Numbered from the stretch's first letter, positions 37,211-45,905 are shown. The stretch is 64,000 nt of DNA from Desulfospira joergensenii DSM 10085 (GCF_000420085.1 NZ_ATUG01000001.1:868001-932000); one strand, 5' to 3'. Notes: a model not told the origin generated them from the sequence alone. Program-made: numbers and translations.

Positions 37211-37873
37211 ATGTCATCGACAGACAGTGCATATGAAAATGATATTGATTATATCAATGTATTAAGGGATAAGAACGTAAGATCTGACGTTACAACGGCT
37301 CTTATGGCTTTTATTTCTTCAAGCGGGGCTCTTGCCCTGCTTACAGCAAACCAATTATTGATCCCGGACCAGGCCTTACTACAGAAACAATTTGAACAAA
37401 TTGGGCAATCGCTCTCTAAACAATTGGGAAAGGACTTCATATCCCCCATAATGCCTCATCTATTGAGTGCTGCATCCAGTCCTTCTTTTCCAGAACTTTT
37501 TCCAACAAAAAGCCTGGTTAAGATTTTAGAAGGAGGTCTTGGCATTACGCTTTTTAAGAAAGTCTGTGCTTTGTTGAATATTCCGGAAAAGAAACTGGCA
37601 GAACTGATCAACCTATCAGTGAGCACTCTAGCCCAGCGCAAAAAGAGGGGGTATTTTTCTCAGACAGAGTCAGAACGATTATACCGGATTTTGAATTTAT
37701 ACAAATTTGCGATATGCGTCTTTGATGACAATCCTGAATATGCCCGGAAATGGTTAAAGGAAAAATCTTTTGGATTGGGAGGAGAGACCCCATTGGATTT
37801 TGCTAAAACGGAAATTGGCGCCAAAGAGGTTGAAAAACTTTTAACGCGTATTGACGAGGGAGTATTCTCCTGA
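37211..37873 (+). CDS. Xre/MbcA/ParS-type antitoxin
   Basis: 220 residues from ATG 37211 behind AAGGGG (a TTG at 37178 lies inside the operator and is unlikely). The middle and C-terminal parts fit the Xre/MbcA/ParS antitoxins: LINLSVSTLAQRKKRGYFSQTESERLYRI as the Xre-like helix part and the DUF2384 C-terminal NPEYARKWLKEKSFGLGGETPLDFAKTEIG segment. It should neutralise the RES toxin that follows and repress the operon. The stop overlaps the toxin start (TGATG). Confidence 0.9.
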   Translation: MSSTDSAYENDIDYINVLRDKNVRSDVTTALMAFISSSGALALLTANQLLIPDQALLQKQFEQIGQSLSKQLGKDFISPIMPHLLSAASSPSFPELFPTKSLVKILEGGLGITLFKKVCALLNIPEKKLAELINLSVSTLAQRKKRGYFSQTESERLYRILNLYKFAICVFDDNPEYARKWLKEKSFGLGGETPLDFAKTEIGAKEVEKLLTRIDEGVFS

Positions 37874-38337
37874 TGGAAATCGTTTCCTGGAGAATTGTCA
37901 AGGAAAGATATGTATCAGCGGCCTTCAATGGCATCGGGGCCAAAAAAGCCGGAGGCCGGTGGAATTCTCCAGGGACGTCAATGGTATATACTGCCCAGTC
38001 CTTAAGCTTGGCCACCTTGGAATTAACAGTTCATCTGCCATCGGTAGATTTGTTGAAAGGATATAAGTGTGTTTCTATCACTTTTAATGACTCGTGTATA
38101 ACCGCGTCACCCACATTACCGGTTGGATGGGACATGCACCCGCCAGGACCTGCATCTCAACTTTACGGCGACCAATGGATACTGAATGGTAAATCTGCAG
38201 TTCTGGAAGTTCCCAGTGTGGTAATCCCCGGGGAAAGCAACTATCTGATAAATCCTATCCATTCTGATTTTGCAGATATGAATATCGGCTCGCCTGTTGA
38301 TTATCCCTATGATCCCAGGCTGCACAAGACAATTTAA
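37873..38337 (+). CDS. RES-domain toxin
   Basis: 154 residues with the RES features: an Arg in the early SWRIV segment, GGRWNSPG, the Glu in LATLELTVHL, and the C-terminal DYPYDPRLHK end. RES toxins attack NAD+ (degradation or ADP-ribose transfer) and stop growth when the antitoxin is lost. Translationally coupled to the antitoxin. The AT-rich composition of the pair against its neighbours suggests acquisition. The 230 bp after it hold no gene I can support. Confidence 0.9.
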   Translation: MEIVSWRIVKERYVSAAFNGIGAKKAGGRWNSPGTSMVYTAQSLSLATLELTVHLPSVDLLKGYKCVSITFNDSCITASPTLPVGWDMHPPGPASQLYGDQWILNGKSAVLEVPSVVIPGESNYLINPIHSDFADMNIGSPVDYPYDPRLHKTI

Positions 38338-38567
38338 AGACAATTCTCGATAACTTGGGGTATAAAGCCCATATCTCCTGCCAAATGATCCGCATGGCCG
38401 ATATCCTCCAGGCGGGAGCGGGGTTGAGGCGGCCTACAGAGGGCATGCGTTCACGGACAGAAAAGCAGCAGGCTGTCCGCTTTGAGACCGGACAGGACGT
38501 CCGGGCGAAATTAAGCCGATACCCTGCCCCGGCTCTCCACCGGGTTCAAAAATTAGGCGGGACAGTC

Positions 38568-39005
38568 TTACTTGAGCTTGAAACGGATCCTGAGGACCCC
38601 TTCTTCAAAACCGGTGGAAGTGATGGCAAACCGACCGATCTCCTGGGTTGAAGAGACATGCTCCCCGATGCAGGGACAGGCATCGTAGTCGCCCATGCGC
38701 ACCACCCTGAAATGGGACATTTTCTCCATGTCCGGGACCCGGTCCAAGTTGAACTCTTCCAAGGCCTTATCTTTGGGCATCTCTTCCATGGTTACCGGAA
38801 GGTCCGCATCAATGGCCTGGTTTACATCCTCCTGGACAGCCTCGATTTCGCCGGGTGTGAGGGGCCGGTCAAAGTAATAGTCGCATTTTGATTTCTTGGG
38901 ATTGATATGGGCTGAAAAGCATCGGCTGCAGGCAAACCTTCGGACCATGGCCTGGTTCAGCAGATGTTCGGCAGAGTGCATTTTATAGTTATAGGATTTG
39001 GCCAT
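38568..39005 (-). CDS. AlaX-like tRNA editing domain protein
   Basis: 145 residues with the zinc-site motifs of the AlaRS/ThrRS editing (SAD) domain: His10-x3-His14 in KMHSAEHLL and the Cys-x3-His of CPCIGEH. There is no aminoacylation domain, so it is a free-standing editing factor, probably deacylating mischarged tRNA(Ala) or tRNA(Thr). It follows the pseudouridine synthase gene by 29 nt. Specificity cannot be read from the sequence. Confidence 0.75.
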   Translation of the reverse strand: MAKSYNYKMHSAEHLLNQAMVRRFACSRCFSAHINPKKSKCDYYFDRPLTPGEIEAVQEDVNQAIDADLPVTMEEMPKDKALEEFNLDRVPDMEKMSHFRVVRMGDYDACPCIGEHVSSTQEIGRFAITSTGFEEGVLRIRFKLK

Positions 39006-39034
39006 TTCATTCCCCTCGTTGTCAAATGAATTTT

Positions 39035-39961
39035 TTAGGTTTGCCTGAGTCTGTCCATTACAGATTTGAAATCAGGCGGCACAGGGGCCTGGAACTCCAT
39101 TCTGCGTCCGGAATAGGGATGGCGGAACCCCAGTTTCCAGGAATGGAGCATCTGCCGTTCCGCCGCCAGGTTCTTCTTTCTAAAACGTTTGTACTGGTAG
39201 ACCCGGTCCCCCACCAGGGGATGGTCCAGGGCATAGAAATGGACCCGGATCTGGTGGGTCCGGCCGGTATGGAGCCTGACTTCAACCAGGCAGGCCGTAT
39301 CAAAGCGATGGGCCACCCTCCAGGATGTCCGGGCCGGTTTCCCGGTTTCATGGTTCACGGCCATGAGCTTGCGCCGGACCGGATGACGGCCGATGGGAAG
39401 ATCAATCTCTCCTGAGTCTGGGAGGTCTTTTCCGGAGACCAGGGCGAGATACTCCTTTTTTACCCTGCGCTGCTGAAACTCTTTTTGGAGAAATTCAAGG
39501 GATCTGGTGGTTTTGGCCGTCAGGATCAGGCCGGAGGTATCCTTGTCCAGGCGGTGGACGATGCCGGGCCGCAGAGGGTCTTGCCCAACCCGCCGGATAT
39601 CCGGGGCATGGCTCAACAGCCCGTTGACCAGGGTCCCGGAATAATTCCCCGGGCCCGGATGAACCACCAGGCCGGGGGGCTTGTTGACCAGGAGAATATA
39701 CTCATCCTCGAACAGGACAGGCAGATCCATGGGCTCGGGAAGGGCCGCTGCAGGTTCACGGCTCTCCGATACAGTCCCTGAAACGTGATCTCCCCTCTTT
39801 ACCCTGTACCCCGGGCGTTTGATCATCCCGTCCACGCAAATCTTTCCCCGGGAAACAATGGAAGCGGCCCGGCTCCTGGACCATCCGGGCGATAGTGAGA
39901 CAAGGGCCTGATCCAGACGCTGACCCGCCAATTCTTCAGGGATAAAAAAATCAATTTCCAT
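39035..39961 (-). CDS. 23S rRNA pseudouridine synthase, RluD type
   Basis: 308 residues from ATG 39961; an in-frame opening to 40066 has no supporting start. It has an N-terminal S4 RNA-binding domain (RLDQALVSLSPGWSRSRAASIV) and the RluA/RluD catalytic motif HRLDKDTSGL with the active Asp, then the RTHQIRVH motif. It probably modifies 23S rRNA helix 69, though RluA/C/D specificity is not certain from sequence. Confidence 0.9.
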   Translation of the reverse strand: MEIDFFIPEELAGQRLDQALVSLSPGWSRSRAASIVSRGKICVDGMIKRPGYRVKRGDHVSGTVSESREPAAALPEPMDLPVLFEDEYILLVNKPPGLVVHPGPGNYSGTLVNGLLSHAPDIRRVGQDPLRPGIVHRLDKDTSGLILTAKTTRSLEFLQKEFQQRRVKKEYLALVSGKDLPDSGEIDLPIGRHPVRRKLMAVNHETGKPARTSWRVAHRFDTACLVEVRLHTGRTHQIRVHFYALDHPLVGDRVYQYKRFRKKNLAAERQMLHSWKLGFRHPYSGRRMEFQAPVPPDFKSVMDRLRQT

Positions 39962-40068
39962 GGATAAGTATAGTAAAAAATGGGTGAGCAGGAAGTTTTC
40001 GCCGGTCTGATGGATGGCGCCGGGTGGTCGCTGTTTACCGGTGTTCCCTACCCCTTTAAAACACAAAA

Positions 40069-40090
40069 CCGGCAGGCAAACGCCTGCCGG
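40069..40090 (-). terminator. Terminator of the carD transcript
   Basis: CCGGCAGGC (40069-40077) and GCCTGCCGG (40082-40090) form a perfect 9-bp stem with a 4-base loop. On the minus strand it is followed by TTTTGTGTTTT, 26 nt after the carD stop. Confidence 0.85.
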
Positions 40091-40115
40091 TGCAATTCAT
40101 CAAGCTTCTCCGGAT

Positions 40116-40649
40116 CTAACTGAACAGATCTTCGATCTCTGTCATCATGGCCTTTTCATCAATGTCCTTTGCCGTTGACAGCTCCTGGACCAGGAGGTTC
40201 TGGGCCGTGTCAAGAAGCTTGCGCTCCCCAAAAGAGAGATCTTTTTCAAGTTTGAGCTGAAAAAGATCCCTGAAAACTTCGGCGACATCGTAGATGGAAC
40301 CGGTCTTGATCTTATCCATATATTCCCGGTATCTCCGGTTCCAGGTCTGATTGTCGATGGGCTGCGCTTTTTCCTGCATTACCTTGTAGACTTGAGGAAT
40401 TTCAGTTTCCGGAATGACTTCCCTCAGGCCCACGGATTCTACATTGGAGGTTGGAATCATTATCACCATGCCGTTTTCCACGATTTTCATCATGTAGAAA
40501 TTCATGGTATCCCCATTGATTTCCCTGCTTTCAATGGATTCGATACATCCAACTCCATGTGCCGGATAAACCGCTAGGTCCCCCTCTGCAAATTCTTTTT
40601 TGATTGATGATTTCGCTTCTACCGTCTCTTTTTTGGATTTCTCACCCAT
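40116..40649 (-). CDS. carD: CarD/CdnL-family transcription factor
   Basis: 177 residues. The N-terminal RNA-polymerase-interaction domain begins FAEGDLAVYPAHGVGCIESIE after a Lys-rich leader of about 18 residues, and is followed by the helical C-terminal domain (RDLFQLKLEKDLSFGERKLL). It binds the RNA polymerase beta subunit and stabilises open complexes at many promoters. It is the last gene of the ispE-prs-rplY-pth region, with a 193-bp gap from pth. Confidence 0.93.
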   Translation of the reverse strand: MGEKSKKETVEAKSSIKKEFAEGDLAVYPAHGVGCIESIESREINGDTMNFYMMKIVENGMVIMIPTSNVESVGLREVIPETEIPQVYKVMQEKAQPIDNQTWNRRYREYMDKIKTGSIYDVAEVFRDLFQLKLEKDLSFGERKLLDTAQNLLVQELSTAKDIDEKAMMTEIEDLFS

Positions 40650-40842
40650 TAGATCTCCCGCCTTAATTTATGTAAAAACAATTTGCCCATTCTCGGGTAG
40701 GAAACCACATATTAACAACATTGTCAATGAAATTATCATCACCTTGCCCAAGGCGGCTTTGGGAACCTTGACCCATGACACAGAGTAGTACATGACTCCC
40801 TACGATATAAACCGGCGGCGAATAGTTGAAATAAAAGAGAAA

Positions 40843-41442
40843 TCAGGACGGGTCTTTGGAATTAACAAGGTTCATGGCCCTTGTCACGCCTTTTTCAAGA
40901 ATAAGGATACAGGCCTGAACCGCATCTTCAATGGTCGTATCCAGGATCTCCTTTTCGCGGGGGGAAAACTTGCCCAGAACATATCCGGTAACACCGGGCC
41001 TTCCCCCATCAGACCGGAGCGGCCGGCCCAGCCCCACCCGGACCCGGACAAAATCCCGGCTCCCAAAGGCTTCAATGATGGAACGGACCCCGTTATGCCC
41101 GCCGTGTCCCCTGGACTTTACAATTTTAATCTTGCCGAACTCAAGGTCCATATCGTCATGAATCACAATGATATCCTGCACAGGGATCTTAAAATAGGAG
41201 GCCAGTTTCTGGAGGGGGAATCCGCTTCGGTTCATGTAGGACATGGGACGGGTCAGGAACACGGTCTGCCCGGAAATCCGGGTTTTTGCATAGACCGCAT
41301 CAAAACGCTTTTTATCGAGGTCTGCCCGGGCATTCCGGGCCAGGACCTCCACAACCTGGAAGCCGATATTATGACGGGTCTGGGAATATTCCCTGCCGGG
41401 ATTTCCCAGACCCGCGATCAATTTAGGTGCCGAGCCTGACAT
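40843..41442 (-). CDS. pth: Peptidyl-tRNA hydrolase
   Basis: 199 residues. It has the N-terminal IAGLGNPGREYSQTRHNIGF with the catalytic His, the PMSYMNRSG block and HDDMDLEFGKIK. It recycles peptidyl-tRNA from stalled ribosomes. It follows rplY by 12 nt, a common pairing. Confidence 0.95.
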   Translation of the reverse strand: MSGSAPKLIAGLGNPGREYSQTRHNIGFQVVEVLARNARADLDKKRFDAVYAKTRISGQTVFLTRPMSYMNRSGFPLQKLASYFKIPVQDIIVIHDDMDLEFGKIKIVKSRGHGGHNGVRSIIEAFGSRDFVRVRVGLGRPLRSDGGRPGVTGYVLGKFSPREKEILDTTIEDAVQACILILEKGVTRAMNLVNSKDPS

Positions 41443-41454
41443 TGCACCCGGCCT

Positions 41455-42096
41455 TTATTCTTCGTCGGCAGGTGCCTCAGCAGCCTCTTCCTCACCCAGC
41501 TCATCAAGGACCTCTTCTTCGGTCTCTTCTTCCTCAGAAGCTGTCGGCGGGATAATGGTGATGACGGTGAAGTTGACTTCATAGGGAATTTCCACGTCAT
41601 CCCCCAGGTCGATATCCTCTACATGGATGGCATCACCGATATTGAGTTCGCTGATATCAAGTACAATTGCCTCCGGAGTGTTGGCAGGCTTGCAGAGCAC
41701 ATCCAGTTCGCGCCGGATCACCTGAAGGATTCCGCCCTCTTTGACGCCTGCGGAGACGCCCTCGGTTTCAACGGGCACGGTAACGGTCACCATGGTGTCC
41801 ATATCGATCTCCTGAAGATCGGCATGGAGGTATTTCAAGCCAAAGGTATCCATCTGAAGATCCTTGAGCATGACGATCCTCTCGGACCCCCCTTCAATTC
41901 TCAGGCTGAAAAAGAGGCCTGAAGTTCCGTTCTCCCGGATAATTCTGTCCAATTCAACGGTTTCAAGGGAGAGCATGACAGGATCGGTTTTGGCCCCGTA
42001 CATGATGGCAGGGATGCCATTTGTATTTCTGAGCTTCCTGGCTGCTCCCTTGCCCTTGTTTTCTCTTGTTTTTGCGCTTAATTCAATTAATTCCAA
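41455..42096 (-). CDS. rplY: 50S ribosomal protein L25/CTC
   Basis: 213 residues, the long CTC form. The N-terminal 5S-rRNA-binding domain (RENKGKGAARKLRNTNGIPAIMYG) is followed by a TL5-type beta domain and an acidic C-terminal tail rich in Glu. It stabilises 5S rRNA in the large subunit. It sits between prs and pth, the standard order. Confidence 0.95.
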   Translation of the reverse strand: MELIELSAKTRENKGKGAARKLRNTNGIPAIMYGAKTDPVMLSLETVELDRIIRENGTSGLFFSLRIEGGSERIVMLKDLQMDTFGLKYLHADLQEIDMDTMVTVTVPVETEGVSAGVKEGGILQVIRRELDVLCKPANTPEAIVLDISELNIGDAIHVEDIDLGDDVEIPYEVNFTVITIIPPTASEEEETEEEVLDELGEEEAAEAPADEE

Positions 42097-42142
42097 AATT
42101 CTTTCCTCCGTGTCTATATGCTACAGACAACTTTTATATTTA

Positions 42143-43081
42143 TTATACAAATAGAGAATTCACAGAATCTCCCCTGTAACTGCGAATAATCGCTTCACCC
42201 ACGAGCTTGGCAATGGAAAGCGTCTTGATCTTGTCGCATTTTTTAGCCTCGGCAGACAGGGGAATGGTGTCCGTAGCAACAAGGGAATTTAAAGACGAAT
42301 CATTGATCCGTTCAATGGCCGGGCCTGAAAGCACCGGATGGGTGGTGTATGCATGAACTTCCCTGGCACCCTTTTCACGGATTACGCCGGCAGCTTCCGT
42401 CAGTGTCCCTGCGGTATCCACCATATCATCGATGACAAGGGCGACCTTGTCTTCCACGTCTCCGATGATGGCCATGGCTTTTGCCTGATTGGGAGCGCTT
42501 CTTCTCTTGTCAACGATGGCCAGGCTGCAGTTGAGGCGCTTGGCATAGGCCCTGGCCCTTTCAACCCCGCCGGCATCGGGAGACACAACCACCAGATCGC
42601 CGGAGAACCGGGTTTTGATATCATCGATGATAATGGGGGCGGAATAGAGATTGTCCACGGGGACATTGAAGAAGCCCTGGATCTGGCCGGCATGCAGATC
42701 CATTGTAATCACCCTGTCAACCCCGGTCTTGTCCAGGAGGTCCGCAATAAGCTTGGCGCTGATGGGGACCCTTGGAGAGACCTTCTTATCCTGGCGGGCA
42801 TACCCGAAATAGGGAATGACGGCGGTGATGCGGCTGGCGGAAGACCGCCTGAAAGCATCAATGAGAAGCAGGAGCTCCACCAGATGATCGTTCACAGGGG
42901 CGCATGTGGATTGAATGACAAAAATCTCCTGTTTCCGGACATTCTCTTGGATCTCCACCTGGATCTCTCCGTCACTGAAACAGTCAACCTTCAGTCGTCC
43001 CAGGGGTTTTGAAAGATATTCCGAAATTTTTCCTGCCAGAATGGGATTTGAGTTTCCAGCGAAAATGGACAAACCGTTCAT
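42143..43081 (-). CDS. prs: Ribose-phosphate pyrophosphokinase
   Basis: 312 residues. PRPP synthetase motifs: VIPYFGYARQDKK, the metal-binding DLHAGQIQGFF, the VVSPDAGGVERAR flexible loop region and the PRPP-binding VIDDMVDTAGT. It makes PRPP from ribose-5-phosphate and ATP for nucleotide, His and Trp synthesis. It lies 101 nt after the tRNA-Gln on the same strand. Confidence 0.96.
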   Translation of the reverse strand: MNGLSIFAGNSNPILAGKISEYLSKPLGRLKVDCFSDGEIQVEIQENVRKQEIFVIQSTCAPVNDHLVELLLLIDAFRRSSASRITAVIPYFGYARQDKKVSPRVPISAKLIADLLDKTGVDRVITMDLHAGQIQGFFNVPVDNLYSAPIIIDDIKTRFSGDLVVVSPDAGGVERARAYAKRLNCSLAIVDKRRSAPNQAKAMAIIGDVEDKVALVIDDMVDTAGTLTEAAGVIREKGAREVHAYTTHPVLSGPAIERINDSSLNSLVATDTIPLSAEAKKCDKIKTLSIAKLVGEAIIRSYRGDSVNSLFV

Positions 43082-43182
43082 AGCAAATCTCTTTTACCTC
43101 GTATGTTTAGAGTACGGGCTAAAAAACCTGTCCGGAAATCCAGTTATTCCCGGGCCCGGACTCTCATCCCTGTCCTCTTGTT

Positions 43183-43257
43183 TGGCTGGGGCGAGAGGAC
43201 TCGAACCTCTGAATGCAGGGATCAAAACCCTGTGTCTTACCACTTGACGACGCCCCA
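43183..43257 (-). tRNA. tRNA-Gln (anticodon TTG)
   Basis: On the minus strand a 75-nt cloverleaf starts TGGGGCG and ends CGCCCCA-G-CCA, with the CCA encoded. The anticodon stem CAGGG/CCCTG holds the loop TTTTGAT with anticodon TTG. The T arm reads AGAGGTTCGAATCCTCT. It lies between ispE and prs, a widespread arrangement. Confidence 0.95.
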
Positions 43258-43270
43258 GTACCGCAAAACT

Positions 43271-44152
43271 TTATTCAATCTGAAACGAGGAAACAAACAA
43301 TTTCCTGGACCCGCCCTGCCATTGCCTTTGCAGGGTTTCACCCCCCTGCTCAGCCTGTTCAGGCCCTGAAAAAAGAGCAAAAAGAGATGAGCCGCTTCCA
43401 GACATCAATACCCGCTGTCCCAACAGCATTTCCATCTCTTCCCTAGCTGATTTTATCTCCGGATAGAGCCTGCATGCCGTCTCTTCCAAATCATTATGCA
43501 GCCCCTGTTCCAAATCAATACCATTGCCTCTTATCAGCACATTCGAACCAGTATTTATAGTGTATTTTCCCTTTGATGTCAAACATAAATCAAGATTTTT
43601 GAACACCTTGGCCGTGGAGGCCTCCACCCCCGGATCACATAAAACAAGATGACGTTTGGGAAGATTTTCCGCCTTTTCAAGTTTTTCTCCCCTGCCCCGG
43701 GCAAAGGCCGCCCCCCCAAAAATAAAAAAAGGGACATCGGCCCCAAGGCTGAACCCCATATCCATGAGTTCATTCCGGGTGAATATATTTCCGCATTTTT
43801 TGTTCAGGGTCATGAGCACTGTAGCGGCATTGGAACTGCCGCCTCCCAGGCCTCCCCCCGGCGGAATTCTCTTGTCTATCCGGATATCCACCCCGGCAAG
43901 GGGTTCCTGTCCGGTTCTGTTCCGGTATTGATCAAAGAACAGGATTCCGGCCCGGTGGGCCAGGTTTGGGGAACCGTCGGGTACCCCGGGATGGTTGCAG
44001 CTCACGGAAATCCCTTTCCCTTTAAAGGAAAACTCCAGGTCATCCCCGAAATCAATGGGAACCATTAGGGAAAAGAGTTCATGAAACCCGTCGGGCAGCT
44101 CTCCCAGGACATGTAAAAAAAGATTGATCTTTGCAGGAGAAAAGACTCTCAA
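43271..44152 (-). CDS. ispE: 4-diphosphocytidyl-2-C-methyl-D-erythritol kinase
   Basis: 293 residues. GHMP kinase: N-terminal SPAKINLFLHVLGELPDGFHEL and the ATP loop PPGGGLGGGSSNAA. It phosphorylates CDP-methylerythritol in the MEP isoprenoid pathway. A TTG start overlaps the stop of the DUF1844 gene (TTGA). The C-terminal MSGSGSSLFALF motif is intact. Confidence 0.95.
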   Translation of the reverse strand: MRVFSPAKINLFLHVLGELPDGFHELFSLMVPIDFGDDLEFSFKGKGISVSCNHPGVPDGSPNLAHRAGILFFDQYRNRTGQEPLAGVDIRIDKRIPPGGGLGGGSSNAATVLMTLNKKCGNIFTRNELMDMGFSLGADVPFFIFGGAAFARGRGEKLEKAENLPKRHLVLCDPGVEASTAKVFKNLDLCLTSKGKYTINTGSNVLIRGNGIDLEQGLHNDLEETACRLYPEIKSAREEMEMLLGQRVLMSGSGSSLFALFSGPEQAEQGGETLQRQWQGGSRKLFVSSFQIE

Positions 44153-44457
44153 GCCCTTGCCTCGACAAAGGCCAGGCGAATCTCGCTCAACAGGGATTTC
44201 AAAAGGTTCTCTTCATCCTTGGTCAGGTTTCCCCGGGTTTTCTCCTCCAGCATGGCGATCATGTCAATGGTATGCTGGGCCAGGCTGAAATCCAGTTTTT
44301 TCTCCCCGGTGGAAGGGTCTTCCACCTTACCCAGCTGAACCAGGCCTGAAGAGTAAAGGGAGAGAATAAAGCTTGAAAAGTCAATTTTCGGCAAAGCTCT
44401 CGACTTTGCCGACGCCTCCTGGCCATTTTTCATTACAAATCCGTTTCCTTCTGCCAT
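44149..44457 (-). CDS. DUF1844 domain protein
   Basis: 102 residues. The DUF1844 core is visible: DFSSFILSLYSSGLVQLG, then HTIDMIAMLEEKTRGNLTKDEENLL and a helical end. No membrane segment or catalytic motif. It is translationally coupled to ispE, as often seen in related bacteria. Function unknown. Confidence 0.85.
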   Translation of the reverse strand: MAEGNGFVMKNGQEASAKSRALPKIDFSSFILSLYSSGLVQLGKVEDPSTGEKKLDFSLAQHTIDMIAMLEEKTRGNLTKDEENLLKSLLSEIRLAFVEARA

Positions 44458-44590
44458 GTTCTATTTCTCCTAGGTCTGCGGTTCACCCTCCGGGCAAATG
44501 GTTATATCGGCCACCGGGGTCTGCTCATTCTTCTCTTTACATCAATAGTATTTTCTATACCACTTTTTAAAAGAATTAAAAACCGATATA

Positions 44591-44804
44591 AGCTGTTCTC
44601 AAATTCCTTTATTCTTATCTTAGACTTGGACTGAGCTCAGCCTCAGGGAGGAGCAGAGGTTTTCGCGGATTGAATTCCTTCGGGCGGCAGGAAGCCGCTG
44701 GAGAAGGGATCCCTCCTCGGAGAAAATCATGGATGATTTTCGAGAATGAGCGCAAAATCTTTGCTCCTCCCGGCACCAATCGGAATCTTATTTTGAGAAC
44801 AGCT
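44591..44804. mobile_element. MITE-like 214-bp element with IS-like inverted ends
   Basis: AGCTGTTCTCAAA (44591-44603) is repeated in perfect inversion at 44792-44804. Inside, GGGAGGAGCAGAGGTTTTCGC pairs imperfectly with a matching arm ending GCTCCTCCC (up to 44771), and a perfect GAAAATCAT/ATGATTTTC hairpin lies near the middle. There is no reading frame of use. The ends resemble those of the IS5-family copy at 23.8 kb (GCTGTTTCTAAA), and TA occurs at both outer sides (44589-44590, 44806-44807) with one base of slack on the right. It fills most of the 434-bp gap between DUF1844 and folD. Confidence 0.55.
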
Positions 44805-44825
44805 GTAAACCCGAAGCTTCCGGAC

Positions 44826-44861
44826 AAAAAAAAGAGCCGGAAGGGATATCCCTTCCGGCTC
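44826..44861 (-). terminator. Rho-independent terminator of folD
   Basis: A perfect 14-bp self-complementary stem (44834-44861, centre GATATC) is followed on the minus strand by TTTTTTTT (44826-44833). It lies 30 nt after the folD stop. Confidence 0.92.
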
Positions 44862-44891
44862 CTGAAATTCTCGAATACAGAATTTACAGAT

Positions 44892-45782
44892 CTATTTCAT
44901 GGCTGCCTTTGCAGACTTGAGTGTGTTTTTCATGAGCATGGCAATGGTCATGGGGCCTACACCGCCCGGAACCGGAGTGATCTTGCCGGCAATTTCCTTG
45001 GCCGCGTCAAAGTCAACGTCTCCTTTGAGGATCGCCTTTCCGGTTTTTTCGTTCATGCCCACCCGGTTGACTCCCACGTCAATAACCGTTGACCCGGGTT
45101 TGATCCACTCGGGTTTTACGAGATCGGGAACTCCGGCGGCAACGATGAGGATATCGGCCCGTTTGCAGTGGGCGGCCAGATCCTTGGTCCGGGTATGAAC
45201 GATGGTCACCGTGGCATTGGCACCCACGCCCTTCTGGGCCATCATCATGGCAATGGGCTTGCCCACGATATTGGATCTTCCCACAACCACCACCTCGGCA
45301 CCCGAGGTCTCCGTGCCGGAGCGGACGATCATCTCCTGAATTCCGGCCGGGGTGCAGGGATGAAAAATGGCCTCTTCACCGCCGATCATGAGACGGCCCA
45401 CGTTGACCGGATGGAATGCATCCACGTCTTTGTCAGGATTGATGGCATTGAGGACCTTTTTATCATCAATATGCTTGGGCAGGGGCAGCTGAACCAGGAT
45501 GCCGTGGATGTCGGGATCGTTATTGTACTTGTCTATCAGGGCCAGAAGATCAGCTTCGGAAATATCGTCGGGCTGGTCGTCCTGGATCTCATGGAAGCCG
45601 AGGCTGATGGCGGTTTTCACCTTTAAGGTTACATAACTGATGGAAGCCGGACTGGATCCGACAAGGATGGTTACAAGTCCGGGGACCTTGCCGGTTTTTT
45701 CTTTCATCTCATCGACTTCCGCCTTGATCTCGGCAAGGATGTCTTTTCTTATCGCGGTTCCGCTAATGATTTCAGCAGTCAT
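44892..45782 (-). CDS. folD: Methylene-THF dehydrogenase / methenyl-THF cyclohydrolase FolD
   Basis: 296 residues from ATG 45782, placed behind AGGAG; the frame is open to 45830 but without a ribosome site. Motifs: SYVTLKVKTAISLG with the catalytic Lys, QLPLPKHID, and the dinucleotide loop VVGRSNIVGKP. It links formyl-THF and methylene-THF in the methyl branch of the Wood-Ljungdahl pathway and in C1 metabolism. It is downstream of fhs on the same strand. Confidence 0.96.
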   Translation of the reverse strand: MTAEIISGTAIRKDILAEIKAEVDEMKEKTGKVPGLVTILVGSSPASISYVTLKVKTAISLGFHEIQDDQPDDISEADLLALIDKYNNDPDIHGILVQLPLPKHIDDKKVLNAINPDKDVDAFHPVNVGRLMIGGEEAIFHPCTPAGIQEMIVRSGTETSGAEVVVVGRSNIVGKPIAMMMAQKGVGANATVTIVHTRTKDLAAHCKRADILIVAAGVPDLVKPEWIKPGSTVIDVGVNRVGMNEKTGKAILKGDVDFDAAKEIAGKITPVPGGVGPMTIAMLMKNTLKSAKAAMK

Positions 45783-45805
45783 ATTTTTTCTCCTGATAAA
45801 TTCAG

Positions 45806-45882
45806 CATAACCGTTCTGCCTGGATTTCATGCAGAACGGTTATGATTATTGAACATTCTCAGAGCCGTGGGAGAATCCCACG
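45806..45882 (-). other. Two stem-loops between fhs and folD
   Basis: CATAACCGTTCTGC (45806-45819) and GCAGAACGGTTATG (45831-45844) form a perfect 14-bp stem. A second hairpin, CGTGGGA-GAA-TCCCACG, lies at 45866-45882. Neither has a U tract on the minus strand, so they are more likely mRNA-processing or stability elements, or partial attenuators, than full terminators. Confidence 0.65.
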
Positions 45883-45905
45883 ACCCTTATCTCGTATCGA
45901 TAACT

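Noticed and set aside
38355..38651. 98-codon plus-strand frame after the RES toxin
   Set aside because: It runs into the antisense of the AlaX-like gene, has no ribosome site and no recognisable sequence.
40792..41439. Plus-strand frame over pth
   Set aside because: It is antisense to a clear peptidyl-tRNA hydrolase and has no family features.
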